From: Streptomyces odontomachi
Lineage (GTDB): Bacteria > Actinomycetota > Actinomycetes > Streptomycetales > Streptomycetaceae
DNA: 64,000 nucleotides
Reading direction: 5' to 3'
NCBI RefSeq assembly: GCF_024435355.1
Contig: NZ_JAMJWG010000014.1
Span: forward strand, 235,309-299,308
The notes below the pieces were generated by a model that saw nothing but the letters and a program-made list of their open reading frames with translations, was not told where the DNA came from and did not search any database. Made by a program: the position numbers and the translations under genes. The number at the start of each line of letters is the position of its first letter. Positions within the stretch are counted from its first letter, which is position 1. Shown here piece after piece: positions 45,462-54,832 of the stretch.

Positions 45462-48134
45462 CTAGCGCATCCTGCCCAGGGCCTCGCGCGCCCGGCGCAC
45501 ATCCTTGAGTCGTCGCTCGTACGTGGCGCCCACGGCGAGCAGCCCCAGGCCGATCAGGGCCGGCGGCAACCACCGGGGCAGGGCACCTGCCACCTGCACC
45601 ACGAACGGGGCGAGTTCGTGCACGGCGTCCACCGCCAGCACGGCGGCACCCAGGACCAGCGGGGCCTGAAGACGCAGCCGGGCACCTGCCAGCGTCAGCA
45701 GCAGCGCCGCCCCACCGAGCAGCAGCGGCCGGACCCAGTCCGGATCCGCCCACGCGGCGACCAGGCTCGGCAGCAGCGTCACGCCCAGCCCGGGACCGTA
45801 GGCGGCCCATGAGGAAGCCGTCGCGTCGCGCCGTCGACGCACCGCGCCCACCCACAAGGCCGGCACCGTCACCGGCAGCGAGTACGCCTCGGGCCAGTTC
45901 ACCTTCCACAGCGCCAGCCGCACCAGCGTCGCCAGCACGAACAGCACCGTCGCCAGGGCTCCCGCCGTGCGGCGCCGCTCCTCCCGCACCGCCGTACCGG
46001 CCGCGATCACCCCGCCGAGCGCCAGCACCAGCGCCAACGTCGGCCCGTCCCCCAGCGCCAGGGCGAGGGCGACAAGACCGGCGGCCAGCCCGCCGCACTC
46101 GATGGGGACCGTGAGCACATGCCGGCCCAGACCCGCGGCCAGCAGTGCCGCGGCCGTCGGGACCACCAGCACGAGCAGCGCCGTGTGGTGCGCAGGCAGC
46201 TCCAGGGCAGCGCCCGCCGCGACGACCAGGGCGGTGGCGTACGCCATGGCGGCACCCGCCGCCGACGGGTCCCCGTACCACGCGGCCCGGCGCCCCGGCA
46301 CCATGCAGACCGCCGCGAACAGCAGGGTCAACACGGACAGGACGACCAGCGTGGCCGGCGTCGAAGCAAGCGCGAGACACGCCACGCTGACCGACGCCAG
46401 CAAGGCGAGCAGCGCCGCCGTGCGCACCACGGACAGCTCCGCCGCGAGCGGGACCCGGTCACCGCCTCCGCCGCTGACCAGCACACCGCTGACCACCGCG
46501 AGCATGGCCGCGGTCACCAGCAGCGGAATCACCAGCGCCACGTGATAGGGCAGCGCGAAGGCGAACGGCAGGGACAGCACGGCGCCCCAGGCGAGCCCCA
46601 GCGCCGAGCAGGCCGCTGTGGACAACGGGACGCCGAGGCTCCGCGGCGCGCGCGCCACCCCCGCAAGACCCACGGCGGCCACGGCCAGCACCAGCGTGGC
46701 CACCGCCGGATGCGGGACCAGCCAGGTGGCGACCGAGGCGGAGGAATCCGGAGTCATGGCGATGCGCGCGTCAGCCGGCGCCCCGGCCCAGACATCGGCC
46801 ACCAGATGCACCGGGCCCAGCAGCGCGGCGACCGCCACCGGAAGCGCCCACAGCACGCACAGGCCCTGCACGGCCACCCCGGCCCGGGTGAGCCCGCGCC
46901 GCACCGGCTCCGCCACACCCGCTCCGTAGGCCCGCACGACCACCGGCAACGCCACCGAACACGCCAGATAGCCCGGCACCGTCCATGCGTCCGGCAGGAG
47001 GGCCCGCAGCTGGCCGCCGACCGCCGCGACCACCAGCACACCGCCGGCCAGTGCGGCAGCAGAGGACAGCTCGGGGCGCGGCAGGCGCACGGCGGTGGAC
47101 AGGACGAGCACGGCACCGAGCGCCAACAGCGCGCCGGCGCGCAGCGCGTCGTACGGTGCCGCGGCCTGCCAGGAGAGCCAGGCCGCGAGCACCAGCGCGC
47201 AACCGCCCGCGGCGCACGCGGCGACGGCCGCCACGAGCCGTACCAGCCGCTCCCGCTCCCGGCGAGGCGACGGCGGCATTCCGCGGCGTAGCGCCAGCGC
47301 GACGTCACCCCCCGCAGTCACCAACAACACCGCCGTGACCGTACGGACCCCCGCGCCCGCCGCATCGGCCCAGCACAGCAACGGCAGTTGGGCCGCGGCC
47401 ACCGCTGCGGCCGGCGGCAGCCGCAGCACCCGGAAACCGGACCCGTACCCCGCCCAGCCCGCGGCCAGTACCGCCGCCGCCCCCGCCGTCCAACCGACGC
47501 CGTCCACGTCGGCGAACGCGGCCTCGTGCAGGGCGTAGGCGTCGAGCACCGTCAACGCCAGGCCGAGCCCCGCCACCGCCTCCGCAGTCGAACGCAGCCC
47601 CCGGCCCAGCAACGGTGCCGCAGCGCCCAGCGCCGCCGCCGTCACCGCGCCGAGCACCACGGAACGCCCCACGATGCCCAGCCGTCCCCAGCTGACCACG
47701 GTGAACGCGATCGCCGCGATGACCAGCAGCACGCCGCCGAGCACCAACAACACGTTCTGCACCTTCGGCGGCGACGCGTCAGGGCGTCCCGCACGACCGC
47801 CGGGCGCGAACGCCGGGGGAGGGGCGAGCACGGTGGGCGGCACGGCAGGAGGCGGGAACAGCCCCGGATGCGTGTACGCGGCGGTCGGCGGGTTCGCAGC
47901 GGTACTCGCCGGCACGGTCGGCACCGTGGCCGCCTGACCCGGCGGCCACACCTGCGCTCCTGCCGCCGGACCCGGGGGTGTCACGGGGCCGTGGCCGGCG
48001 GGCCGGGCTGCCCCGCCCAGGACGTGGACCAGCCACGCCCGGCGGGCCAGCAACACGGCCCTGCGCGACTCCAACTGCTGCAACTCGTGGTCGACGATCC
48101 GCAGTTCCTCGGCCGGTGGCGGGATGTGTGCCAT
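45462..48134 (-). CDS. 890-residue polytopic membrane protein
   Basis: N-terminal 45 residues form a charged helix with coiled-coil character (RIVDHELQQLESRRAVLLARRAWLV); residues 50-125 are a Pro/Ala linker; after that come at least twenty hydrophobic segments, beginning VLLVLGGVLLVIAAIAFTVV followed by SWGRLGIVGRSVVLGAV. The GGVLLxIAA start resembles DUF2157-like or related Actinobacteria membrane proteins, but I cannot place it with confidence. No transporter signature, no catalytic motif. It is flanked on both sides by tRNA-Val(CAC) modules; start ATG at 48134 with a divergent SRPBCC gene upstream. Confidence 0.8.
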   Translation of the reverse strand: MAHIPPPAEELRIVDHELQQLESRRAVLLARRAWLVHVLGGAARPAGHGPVTPPGPAAGAQVWPPGQAATVPTVPASTAANPPTAAYTHPGLFPPPAVPPTVLAPPPAFAPGGRAGRPDASPPKVQNVLLVLGGVLLVIAAIAFTVVSWGRLGIVGRSVVLGAVTAAALGAAAPLLGRGLRSTAEAVAGLGLALTVLDAYALHEAAFADVDGVGWTAGAAAVLAAGWAGYGSGFRVLRLPPAAAVAAAQLPLLCWADAAGAGVRTVTAVLLVTAGGDVALALRRGMPPSPRRERERLVRLVAAVAACAAGGCALVLAAWLSWQAAAPYDALRAGALLALGAVLVLSTAVRLPRPELSSAAALAGGVLVVAAVGGQLRALLPDAWTVPGYLACSVALPVVVRAYGAGVAEPVRRGLTRAGVAVQGLCVLWALPVAVAALLGPVHLVADVWAGAPADARIAMTPDSSASVATWLVPHPAVATLVLAVAAVGLAGVARAPRSLGVPLSTAACSALGLAWGAVLSLPFAFALPYHVALVIPLLVTAAMLAVVSGVLVSGGGGDRVPLAAELSVVRTAALLALLASVSVACLALASTPATLVVLSVLTLLFAAVCMVPGRRAAWYGDPSAAGAAMAYATALVVAAGAALELPAHHTALLVLVVPTAAALLAAGLGRHVLTVPIECGGLAAGLVALALALGDGPTLALVLALGGVIAAGTAVREERRRTAGALATVLFVLATLVRLALWKVNWPEAYSLPVTVPALWVGAVRRRRDATASSWAAYGPGLGVTLLPSLVAAWADPDWVRPLLLGGAALLLTLAGARLRLQAPLVLGAAVLAVDAVHELAPFVVQVAGALPRWLPPALIGLGLLAVGATYERRLKDVRRAREALGRMR

Positions 48135-48170
48135 GCCCGTGGAGCATGCTGACCTTCGGCGAAGCCGGCA

Positions 48171-48186
48171 TGAGTACGCGTACTCA
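48171..48186. promoter_or_regulatory. 16-bp perfect palindrome in a divergent promoter region
   Basis: TGAGTACGCGTACTCA is fully self-complementary, and a third half-site GTACTCAG follows at 48191-48198. It lies 37 bases upstream of the 890-residue protein start and about 90 before the SRPBCC gene, so it is a good operator candidate. Confidence 0.6.
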
Positions 48187-48274
48187 CGCCGTACTCAGAT
48201 CCGTGCCGGACTCGGCCCGGACACCGCTGCCGAATCCGTACCCGCCCCTGCCCGGCGCCCGGCACACTGGGTCC

Positions 48275-48727
48275 ATGGACTGGTGCCACTTCCGCTTCCG
48301 CAGCGTATGGGATCTACCGGTACCGGCCGCGAGCGCGTACGCCGTGCTGGAACGCGCCGAGGAATACCCCCGCTGGTGGCGCCAGGTCCGCGACGTGACC
48401 CCCCTCGACGACCGCACCGTCATCGCCCGCTTCCGCTCAGTCCTCCCCTACGACCTCGTCGTCACCGCCCGCGAGAGACGGCGCGAACCGGAAACCGGGA
48501 TCCTGGAGATCGGCATGAGCGGAGACCTCGACGGATGGGCACGCTGGACCGTGCGGGCCACACCGCACGGCGCCGGCACCTGCGCCCTGTACGAGCAGGA
48601 AGTCGACGTGACCAAACCCCTCATGCGCCGCCTCGCGATGCCAGGCCGCTCCGCGTTCCTGCTCAACCACGCGCTCATGATGCGCAGCGGGCGGCGCGGG
48701 CTGCTGACCCACCTGGAAGCGGTTTGA
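48275..48727 (+). CDS. SRPBCC/polyketide-cyclase-like protein
   Basis: A 150-residue START-like fold protein. The opening RFRSVWDLPVPAASAYAVLERAEEYPRWWRQVRDVTPLD is typical, as is the closing GAGTCALYEQEVDVTKPLMRRLAMPGRSAFLLNHALMMRSG. Function unknown; family members bind hydrophobic ligands. ATG at 48275. Its stop overlaps the -35 of the following tRNA promoter. Confidence 0.87.
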   Translation: MDWCHFRFRSVWDLPVPAASAYAVLERAEEYPRWWRQVRDVTPLDDRTVIARFRSVLPYDLVVTARERRREPETGILEIGMSGDLDGWARWTVRATPHGAGTCALYEQEVDVTKPLMRRLAMPGRSAFLLNHALMMRSGRRGLLTHLEAV

Positions 48728-48753
48728 ATCAACCGTGCCCGGAGCTGTATTGT
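48724..48753 (+). promoter_or_regulatory. Promoter of tRNA-Val(CAC) copy 2
   Basis: TTGAAT (48724-48729, overlapping the previous stop codon) and TATTGT (48748-48753) have an 18-base spacer. The predicted start lies near 48760, about 7 bases before the tRNA. Confidence 0.65.
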
Positions 48754-48766
48754 TCACTGCGTTCCC

Positions 48767-48838
48767 GGGCGATTAGCTCAGTGGGAGAGCGCTTCGTTCA
48801 CACCGAAGAGGCCACTGGTTCGAACCCAGTATCGCCCA
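48767..48838 (+). tRNA. tRNA-Val(CAC), copy 2
   Basis: Identical in all 72 bases to the copy at 44799-44870, with anticodon loop TTCACAC, acceptor GGGCGAT/ATCGCCC and T loop TTCGAAC. Confidence 0.97.
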
Positions 48839-48848
48839 TGCGGGAGTT

Positions 48849-48897
48849 GGGAGTGCGTGTCCGCAGAAAGCGCGGACATGCACTCCCTTCCTTTTTT
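48849..48897 (+). terminator. Terminator of tRNA-Val(CAC) copy 2
   Basis: Same hairpin as copy 1 (48849-48864 with 48872-48887), with one wobble replaced by a standard pair, followed by TTCCTTTTTT. The matching sequence continues about 50 bases beyond. Confidence 0.92.
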
Positions 48898-49082
48898 GCG
48901 CGGCTTCGCCGCGCTGGGCGGGGGCTTCGCCACCCGCACCCCCCATTCGTGGGTGAGGTGGGCCGGGGGCTATGCGTGGGTTCGGATGGTTCGAGCGTTA
49001 TGCGTGGGCAGGGGGGCGGGCAGGGGGCCGTTGCAGGCGTCGGGTCTGCGGCTGATGTCTTTGGCCGATGCCTTTCTCGGCG

Positions 49083-49808
49083 TCATGCGGCTGTGCGGAG
49101 GACGGGGCGCAGGGGCCAGGAGGTGTCGACGACCTCGGGGGAGCCGCTGTGGGCGAACCATGCTTGTAGACCACGGGCCTGGGCCGCATGCCACAACGTC
49201 TGGAGGGTGTGCAGCTCCGCAGGCGACAGGCGCTCAAGGCGGGCCGTGAAACGGGCACCCACCGCCCGTACCACCGCCATCGCGGCGAGCGCGTCAGCGG
49301 CCGCGTCATGCGCCTCCGACAGCTCCACCTCGTACTGCGCGCACAGATCCACGAGCGTGCGGCGGCCCTTGCGGTAGCGGTCCAGATGCTTGTCCAGCAC
49401 CCGAGGATCGAGCACGCACAGCGGCGCGTCACCCATGTACCGGCTCAGCGACGCCGCGCGATGGCGGCGCAGCTCCCGGTCGAGCAACGTCAAGTCGAAC
49501 GGTGCGTTCATCACCACCAAGGGGCGGTCAGCGGCGCTGTGCGCGGCCAGCTCCTTGGCTATCTCGTCCATCACCGGCGCGGGCCAACGCCCGTACCGTT
49601 CAAGATGATTCTGAGTCAGGCCGTGCACCGCCGTGGCCGCTTCCGGGACCGGCACCCCCGGGTTCACCAACCAGCGCGTCACCCGTGGTCTGCTGCTCGG
49701 CGCGTCCTGCACCACCACCGCCGCCGACACGATCCGATCGGTCTCGACGTCCACGCCCGTGGTCTCCGTGTCAAAGGCGACCAGCGGCCCCTCGTACCAG
49801 CACGTCAT
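49083..49808 (-). CDS. DEDDh 3'-5' exonuclease (DNA polymerase III epsilon-like)
   Basis: A 241-residue exonuclease. Motif I is AFDTETTG (residues 10-17), motif II NAPFDLTLLDREL and motif III HDAAADALA, giving the four acidic residues and the histidine of a DEDDh enzyme. The middle contains PEAATAVHGLT, typical of RNase T/DnaQ relatives. Start at 49808 (MTCWYEG) is preferred; a start 14 codons upstream at 49850 adds little. It probably serves proofreading or repair. Confidence 0.9.
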   Translation of the reverse strand: MTCWYEGPLVAFDTETTGVDVETDRIVSAAVVVQDAPSSRPRVTRWLVNPGVPVPEAATAVHGLTQNHLERYGRWPAPVMDEIAKELAAHSAADRPLVVMNAPFDLTLLDRELRRHRAASLSRYMGDAPLCVLDPRVLDKHLDRYRKGRRTLVDLCAQYEVELSEAHDAAADALAAMAVVRAVGARFTARLERLSPAELHTLQTLWHAAQARGLQAWFAHSGSPEVVDTSWPLRPVLRTAA

Positions 49809-49993
49809 ACTCCCCAACTCCTCCCTCACCCCGGGCAGTTGACGTGCCATCCCCTGCCCCGTTTTGGTGATACCCGGGCTGTTTGCGCACTACGCCGTTT
49901 GCGGCCGACTGTGCGCGGAGACAACACAGATGCGAAAGCCGGGCAGTTCAGGGCCCGGCGCGGGGATTCGACGGTGCGAAAGGCCAGTGGCTC

Positions 49994-50584
49994 ATGACGC
50001 TCGCGGAGCCCGAGCAGGGCGGCCTGGCCGCTGCCGGCGGGCGACCATCCGAGGTCGGCACGCCGGCGCCGCTCCGCGGCAGCCTCGCCACCACGGCCTG
50101 CATGGAGACCCTGCAAGTCGGCTATCTGCACGCGGTCGCAGCGGCCGCGGGCTGCTCGCTGTCCCAGCCCTTCCCCGACAACGGCATCGACTGGCACGTC
50201 AGCCACAGCGCTCCCGGACACACAGTCGACGACGAGGTCACCATCAAGGTGCAGCTGAAGTGCACCTACCAGATACCGCCTGCGCCACCCGGGCCCGCCT
50301 TCTCGTTCACCCTCGACAACGACCACCTGGCGAAGCTCGCCCGCACCCCGGTCTCCGTCCACAAGATCCTCGTGGTGATGCTCGTGCCGCGCTCCCAGGA
50401 CGACTGGCTGCGCGCCGGCCACGACCGGCTCGACCTGCGGCACTGCTGCTACTGGACCAACCTCGCCGGACACCCGGTCACCGGCCGGCGCAGGACCACC
50501 GTGCGCGTACCGACCTCGCACATCTTCGACGACCGCGCGCTCTGCGGGATCATGACGCGGGTCGGGACGGGAGGCAGACCATGA
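49994..50584 (+). CDS. DUF4365 protein with PD-(D/E)XK-like site
   Basis: A 196-residue protein. From about residue 31 the DUF4365 region appears: LATTACMETLQVGYLHAVAAAAGCSLSQPFPDNGIDWHVSH, then VTIKVQLKCTYQ. Asp66 and Gln87/Lys89 give the D...QxK arrangement of PD-(D/E)XK nucleases. The family is of unknown function but is found with defence and mobile-element genes as well as in core genomes. Its stop overlaps the next gene (ATGA). Confidence 0.85.
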   Translation: MTLAEPEQGGLAAAGGRPSEVGTPAPLRGSLATTACMETLQVGYLHAVAAAAGCSLSQPFPDNGIDWHVSHSAPGHTVDDEVTIKVQLKCTYQIPPAPPGPAFSFTLDNDHLAKLARTPVSVHKILVVMLVPRSQDDWLRAGHDRLDLRHCCYWTNLAGHPVTGRRRTTVRVPTSHIFDDRALCGIMTRVGTGGRP

Positions 50585-51900
50585 CGTTCCGGTCCGCGGA
50601 CGAACCCCGGCGCACCGTGCCCCCGGCGCGCCCCGCGGCGACGCCACCCATCGGCCTGGCCGCACCGGGGCGGCCGCACCCGGACGAGGCCGACGGGTCC
50701 TGGCCGAGCCCCCCGCGGGCCGACCGCGTCGACCCCGCCGTCCTCAGCGCGCTGCTCGACCGGCACGGCTGGCAGCGGCGCGGCGGCCCGCCCGGCCGAT
50801 ACGGCCGCTGGACCCCACCCGGCCCGACCACGACCAACGGCCGCGGCGCCGTGAGTCTGCTGGTGCCCGAGAACCGCGCCTACCCCGACAGCGCCGACCT
50901 GCTCGACGAGGCCCTCACCGCGCTGGTCCGGATCGGCACCCCGGCGGCCCGAGAAGTGCTGGTGGCGCTCGCCGTGCCGAGCGATGAGATCCGGTGGTGG
51001 CGCGATGTGCCCGCAGGGCCGGGAGACACGTCCCACCCCTTCAGGGCGATGGGGGGCGGGGCCGCCGGCTGGCGGGCCGAGGAGAAGCTGCGGTCCGCCG
51101 CACGCCGGATGCTGCTCGCCGGGGCGCTCGCGACCCGCGCCCGCGCCGGATACTACGGTGCCCGACACCGCGGTCCGGCCGCCGCCCTACTCCGTGAGGT
51201 CCTCGTCGGCACCGCCGCGGCCGGCCGGCAACTGACCGGTTTCGTACCCGTCGGCACCGCCCGGCCGCTCGCCATCCGCCTGCACCAGGCCCTCTTCGCC
51301 GCCCGGGAGGCCGTCGACTACCAGCGCGCGACCGGCGGCATGGACGCCTTCGACGGTGCCGTGGCCGCGGGCGTCAGCCACGAGCTGACCGAGTCGCTCA
51401 TCGCCCTGGTGCGCGGCACCCAGAGCGCCCGGGTCGCCGTCACCTGGTCACCCGCCGCCGGGACGCCTGACGGGTGTGCGGCCGCCACGGAACCCGTCGA
51501 GTTCTCCCCGGGAGACCTGCCCGCGCTCCGCGAGGCCAGCGCGCGCTACCAGCGCACGGAACCCGCCGTACCCGTCAAGATCACCGGATCCGTTGTGCGG
51601 ATGCGCAGATCGGGGCCGTGCGGCGAGGGAACCGTGCGGCTGCGCGTGCTTGCCGGCGCCGACGTGGCACAGGTCCGGCTCACCCTCGATGAGGAGGCGT
51701 ACCGCATCGCGGGCCACGCCCACCTGGTGGGCCTGCCGATCCAGGTGCAGGGCAGCCTCCAGAGCCGGGGCGGGTTCCGCAGGCTCACCGGTGCGTGCGA
51801 GGTCGCCCCCGTCGAGGTTGACGAGGGCGAACGGGATCGGCTGCTGAAGTCGCTCCAGGAGAATCTGGACTTCTTCGAGGAGGCGTGCGGCGGGGAGTGA
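50581..51900 (+). CDS. Hypothetical protein, operon partner of DUF4365
   Basis: A 439-residue protein of unknown function, translationally coupled to the DUF4365 gene. Residues 1-50 are Pro-rich and disordered; residues 55-160 include an ALLDRHGWQRRGGPPGRYGRW block; the middle is helical and rich in Arg/Ala (AARRMLLAGALATRARAGYYGARHRGPAAALLREVL); the final part (residues 330-439) looks beta-rich (VRLRVLAGADVAQVRLTLDEEAYRIAGHAHLVGLPIQVQG). No transmembrane segment and no motif I can assign. Confidence 0.75.
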   Translation: MTFRSADEPRRTVPPARPAATPPIGLAAPGRPHPDEADGSWPSPPRADRVDPAVLSALLDRHGWQRRGGPPGRYGRWTPPGPTTTNGRGAVSLLVPENRAYPDSADLLDEALTALVRIGTPAAREVLVALAVPSDEIRWWRDVPAGPGDTSHPFRAMGGGAAGWRAEEKLRSAARRMLLAGALATRARAGYYGARHRGPAAALLREVLVGTAAAGRQLTGFVPVGTARPLAIRLHQALFAAREAVDYQRATGGMDAFDGAVAAGVSHELTESLIALVRGTQSARVAVTWSPAAGTPDGCAAATEPVEFSPGDLPALREASARYQRTEPAVPVKITGSVVRMRRSGPCGEGTVRLRVLAGADVAQVRLTLDEEAYRIAGHAHLVGLPIQVQGSLQSRGGFRRLTGACEVAPVEVDEGERDRLLKSLQENLDFFEEACGGE

Positions 51901-52460
51901 ACGGGCGCACGCCCGTGTACCCGCCGGCTGGGCGCCGGCCCCGGCTCCCTCGCGGCAGGCGACCCGCGACGACCCCTGCCCCTGCCCCTGCCAGGGCGAG
52001 CCCTCTCCGGGCTGCCTCCTCGCGGGGCAGTCCCCCGGGTGGGGTGGTTGCGGCAGGTTCGGCCCCACCGGCTGGCGCCGGGTTGGGTGCGCAGTTCCCC
52101 GCGCCCCTTGTTTGGCGGCCCTTGCGGGCCGGTCCGGTGGGTGGGGTCGTTGTGGTGGGGTGCGGGGGTGCTGGTCGGTGGTGGGTTGGGTGCGCAGTTC
52201 CCCGCGCCCCTTTGGGGCATCGGTGACCGGGGTCCCACCCGTGCCAGCGCCCGTTTTGAAGGGGCGCGGGGGACTGCGCGGCTTGCCCCGGCGAGGCGGT
52301 CACGTGGGTGCCGGGTTGAGGGGGCTTGGTTGGTGGGTTGGGGGTGTTGGTTCGAGGGGCGTCCGGTGCCGGGTAAGGGGCGCGGGGAACTGCACGGCCT
52401 GCCCCGGCGAGGCGGTCACGTGGGTGCCGGGTTGAGGGGGCTCGGCCGGTGGGTTCGGGC
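51901..52460. repeat. Cluster of GC-rich intergenic repeats
   Basis: GCGCAGTTCCCCGCGCCCC occurs at 52089 and 52192; the inverse AAGGGGCGCGGGG occurs at 52259 and 52375, each followed by the same roughly 67-base unit (GCCCCGGCGAGGCGGTCACGT). No gene is visible between the DUF4365 partner and thrS. Confidence 0.8.
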
Positions 52461-52649
52461 CTTGGCCCGAGGGGGCCGCGCGCCGCGACGCCGCCAGCGT
52501 GGTGGGAGGGGACGCCCCACGCGCCACCCCGCCCATCCGGACTCGGCGGCACACCGTTTAGCGGTTGTGCCGCCCCGCTCGGTACGATCGGTCCCCACGG
52601 CGTACGCAACCGCACGCGCGCCGTTTCCACCTTCAGGCAGGAGAGACCG

Positions 52650-54635
52650 GTGTCCGATGTCCGTGTGATCATCCAACGCGATTCCGAGCGGGAAGAGCGC
52701 GTGGTGACGACGGGCACTACGGCCGCCGACCTCTTCACCGGCGAACGCAGCGTCGTCGCGGCCCGCGTCGGCGGCGAGCTGAAGGACCTCGCCTACGCGG
52801 TCCAGGACGGCGAGCAGGTCGAGCCCGTCGAGATCACCTCCCAGGACGGGCTGAACATCCTGCGGCACTCCACCGCGCACGTCATGGCGCAGGCCGTGCA
52901 GGAGATCTTCCCCGAGGCCAAGCTCGGCATCGGCCCGCCCATCCGGGACGGCTTCTACTACGACTTCGACGTGGCGGAGCCGTTCACCCCCGAGGACCTC
53001 AAGCGCATCGAGAAGAAGATGCAGGAGATCCAGAAGCGCGGCCAGCGGTTCTCCCGTCGGGTCACCACCGACGAGGACGCCCGCGAGGAGCTGGCCGACG
53101 AGCCGTACAAGCTGGAGCTCATCGGTCTGAAGGGCCCTGGCGCGGCGGACGCCGCCGAGGGTGCGGACGCCGAGGTCGGCGCCGGCGAGCTGACCATCTA
53201 CGACAACCTCGACGCCAAGACCGGCGAGCTGTGCTGGAAGGACCTGTGCCGTGGCCCGCACCTGCCCAGCACCCGCCTGATCCCGGCGTTCCGGCTGATG
53301 CGGTCCGCCGCCGCCTACTGGCGCGGCAGCGAGAAGAACCCGCAGCTCCAGCGGATCTACGGCACCGCCTGGCCGTCCAAGGACGAGCTGAAGGCCTACC
53401 TCGACCTGCTCGCCGAGGCCGAGAAGCGCGACCACCGCAAGCTCGGCGCCGAACTCGACCTGTTCTCCTTCCCCGACCAGCTCGGCCCCGGCCTCGCCGT
53501 GTTCCACCCCAAGGGCGGCGTCGTCCGCAAGGAGATGGAGCAGTACTCGCGCAAGCGCCACGAGGAAGCGGGCTACGAGTTCGTCAACACGCCGCACCTG
53601 TCCAAGGAGCAGCTGTTCGAGACCTCCGGGCACCTGCCGAACTACTCGGACGGCATGTTCCCGCCGATCCAGTTCGACGAGCAGAACTACCGCCTCAAGG
53701 CGATGAACTGCCCGATGCACAACCTCATCTTCGACGCCCGCGGCCGCTCCTACCGTGAGCTGCCGCTGCGACTCTTCGAGTTCGGCACGGTCTACCGCTA
53801 CGAGAAGTCCGGCGTCGTGCACGGCCTGACCCGTTCCCGCGGCTTCACCCAGGACGACTCGCACATCTACTGCACCAAGGAGCAGATGGCGGACGAGCTG
53901 GACGCCCTGCTCACCTTCGTCCTCGACCTGCTGCGGGACTACGGCCTGACCGAGTTCGAGCTGGAGCTGTCCACCCGCGACCCGGAGTCCAGCAAGTTCA
54001 TCGGCTCCGAAGCGGAATGGGAGGAGGCCACCGAGGCGCTGCGGCAGGCCGCCGAGAAGCAGGGACTGCCGCTGGTCCCCGACCCGGGCGGTGCGGCCTT
54101 CTACGGCCCGAAGATCTCCGTTCAGGCCCGCGACGCCATCGGCCGGTCCTGGCAGATGTCGACGATCCAGGTCGACTTCCAGCAGCCGGCACGCTTCCAC
54201 CTCGAGTACACCGCGGCCGACGGCTCCAAGCAGCAGCCCGTCATGATCCACCGGGCGCTGTTCGGCAGCATCGAGCGGTTCTTCGCGGTGCTCCTGGAGC
54301 ACTACGCGGGCGCGTTCCCGGCATGGCTCGCGCCGGTGCAGGCCGTGGGCATCCCGGTGGGGGACACGCACGTGCCCTACCTGGAGGAGTTCGCCAAGGC
54401 CGCGCGGGCCAAGGGACTGCGGGTCGAGGTGGACTCGTCCTCGGACCGGATGCAGAAGAAGATCCGCAACGCCCAGAAGCAGAAGGTCCCGTTCATGATC
54501 ATCGTCGGCGACGACGACATGAACGCGGGCACGGTGTCCTTCCGCTACCGCGACGGCTCGCAGGAGAACGGCATTCCGCGCGACGAGGCGATCGCCAAGA
54601 TGGTCGACGTGGTCGAGCGCCGCGTCCAGGTGTAG
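52650..54635 (+). CDS. thrS: Threonyl-tRNA synthetase
   Basis: A 661-residue class II synthetase. The N-terminal TGS domain (VRVIIQRDSEREERV), the SAD-type editing domain (ILRHSTAHVMAQAV, DGFYYDF), the catalytic domain (LFETSGHLPNYSDGMF, MNCPMHNLIF with a zinc Cys, RSRGFTQDDSHIYC) and the C-terminal anticodon domain (PVGDTHVPYLEEF) are visible. GTG start at 52650 with an AGGAGAG ribosome site. A GC stem at 52546-52574 lies ahead of the gene; no T-box is seen. Confidence 0.97.
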   Translation: MSDVRVIIQRDSEREERVVTTGTTAADLFTGERSVVAARVGGELKDLAYAVQDGEQVEPVEITSQDGLNILRHSTAHVMAQAVQEIFPEAKLGIGPPIRDGFYYDFDVAEPFTPEDLKRIEKKMQEIQKRGQRFSRRVTTDEDAREELADEPYKLELIGLKGPGAADAAEGADAEVGAGELTIYDNLDAKTGELCWKDLCRGPHLPSTRLIPAFRLMRSAAAYWRGSEKNPQLQRIYGTAWPSKDELKAYLDLLAEAEKRDHRKLGAELDLFSFPDQLGPGLAVFHPKGGVVRKEMEQYSRKRHEEAGYEFVNTPHLSKEQLFETSGHLPNYSDGMFPPIQFDEQNYRLKAMNCPMHNLIFDARGRSYRELPLRLFEFGTVYRYEKSGVVHGLTRSRGFTQDDSHIYCTKEQMADELDALLTFVLDLLRDYGLTEFELELSTRDPESSKFIGSEAEWEEATEALRQAAEKQGLPLVPDPGGAAFYGPKISVQARDAIGRSWQMSTIQVDFQQPARFHLEYTAADGSKQQPVMIHRALFGSIERFFAVLLEHYAGAFPAWLAPVQAVGIPVGDTHVPYLEEFAKAARAKGLRVEVDSSSDRMQKKIRNAQKQKVPFMIIVGDDDMNAGTVSFRYRDGSQENGIPRDEAIAKMVDVVERRVQV

Positions 54636-54832
54636 CGTCCAGGTGTAGTCCGCGCCACTCCCCGCACGGGCGGTGGCGGGTCACCGAGGGCGGTCCACGG
54701 CGGTGTGCTGCGTGCGCGGCTCCCCACACCCCCACCAGGGGCGTCCCGGCCATGCCGGTGGCCTCTCGCCGGGGGTGGGGGAACCTCCCCTCACCCCTCG
54801 TGCGCCGCTCAGCGACGCATATGCTGGCTCGC

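Noticed and set aside
44799..48947. Integrative element with att sites in tRNA-Val
   Set aside because: The whole tRNA and its terminator are duplicated rather than just a 3' end, and no integrase, excisionase or transfer gene lies between the copies.
52500..52650. T-box leader of thrS
   Set aside because: Only a short GC stem (52546-52574) and no T-box consensus; Streptomyces thrS is not expected to use one.
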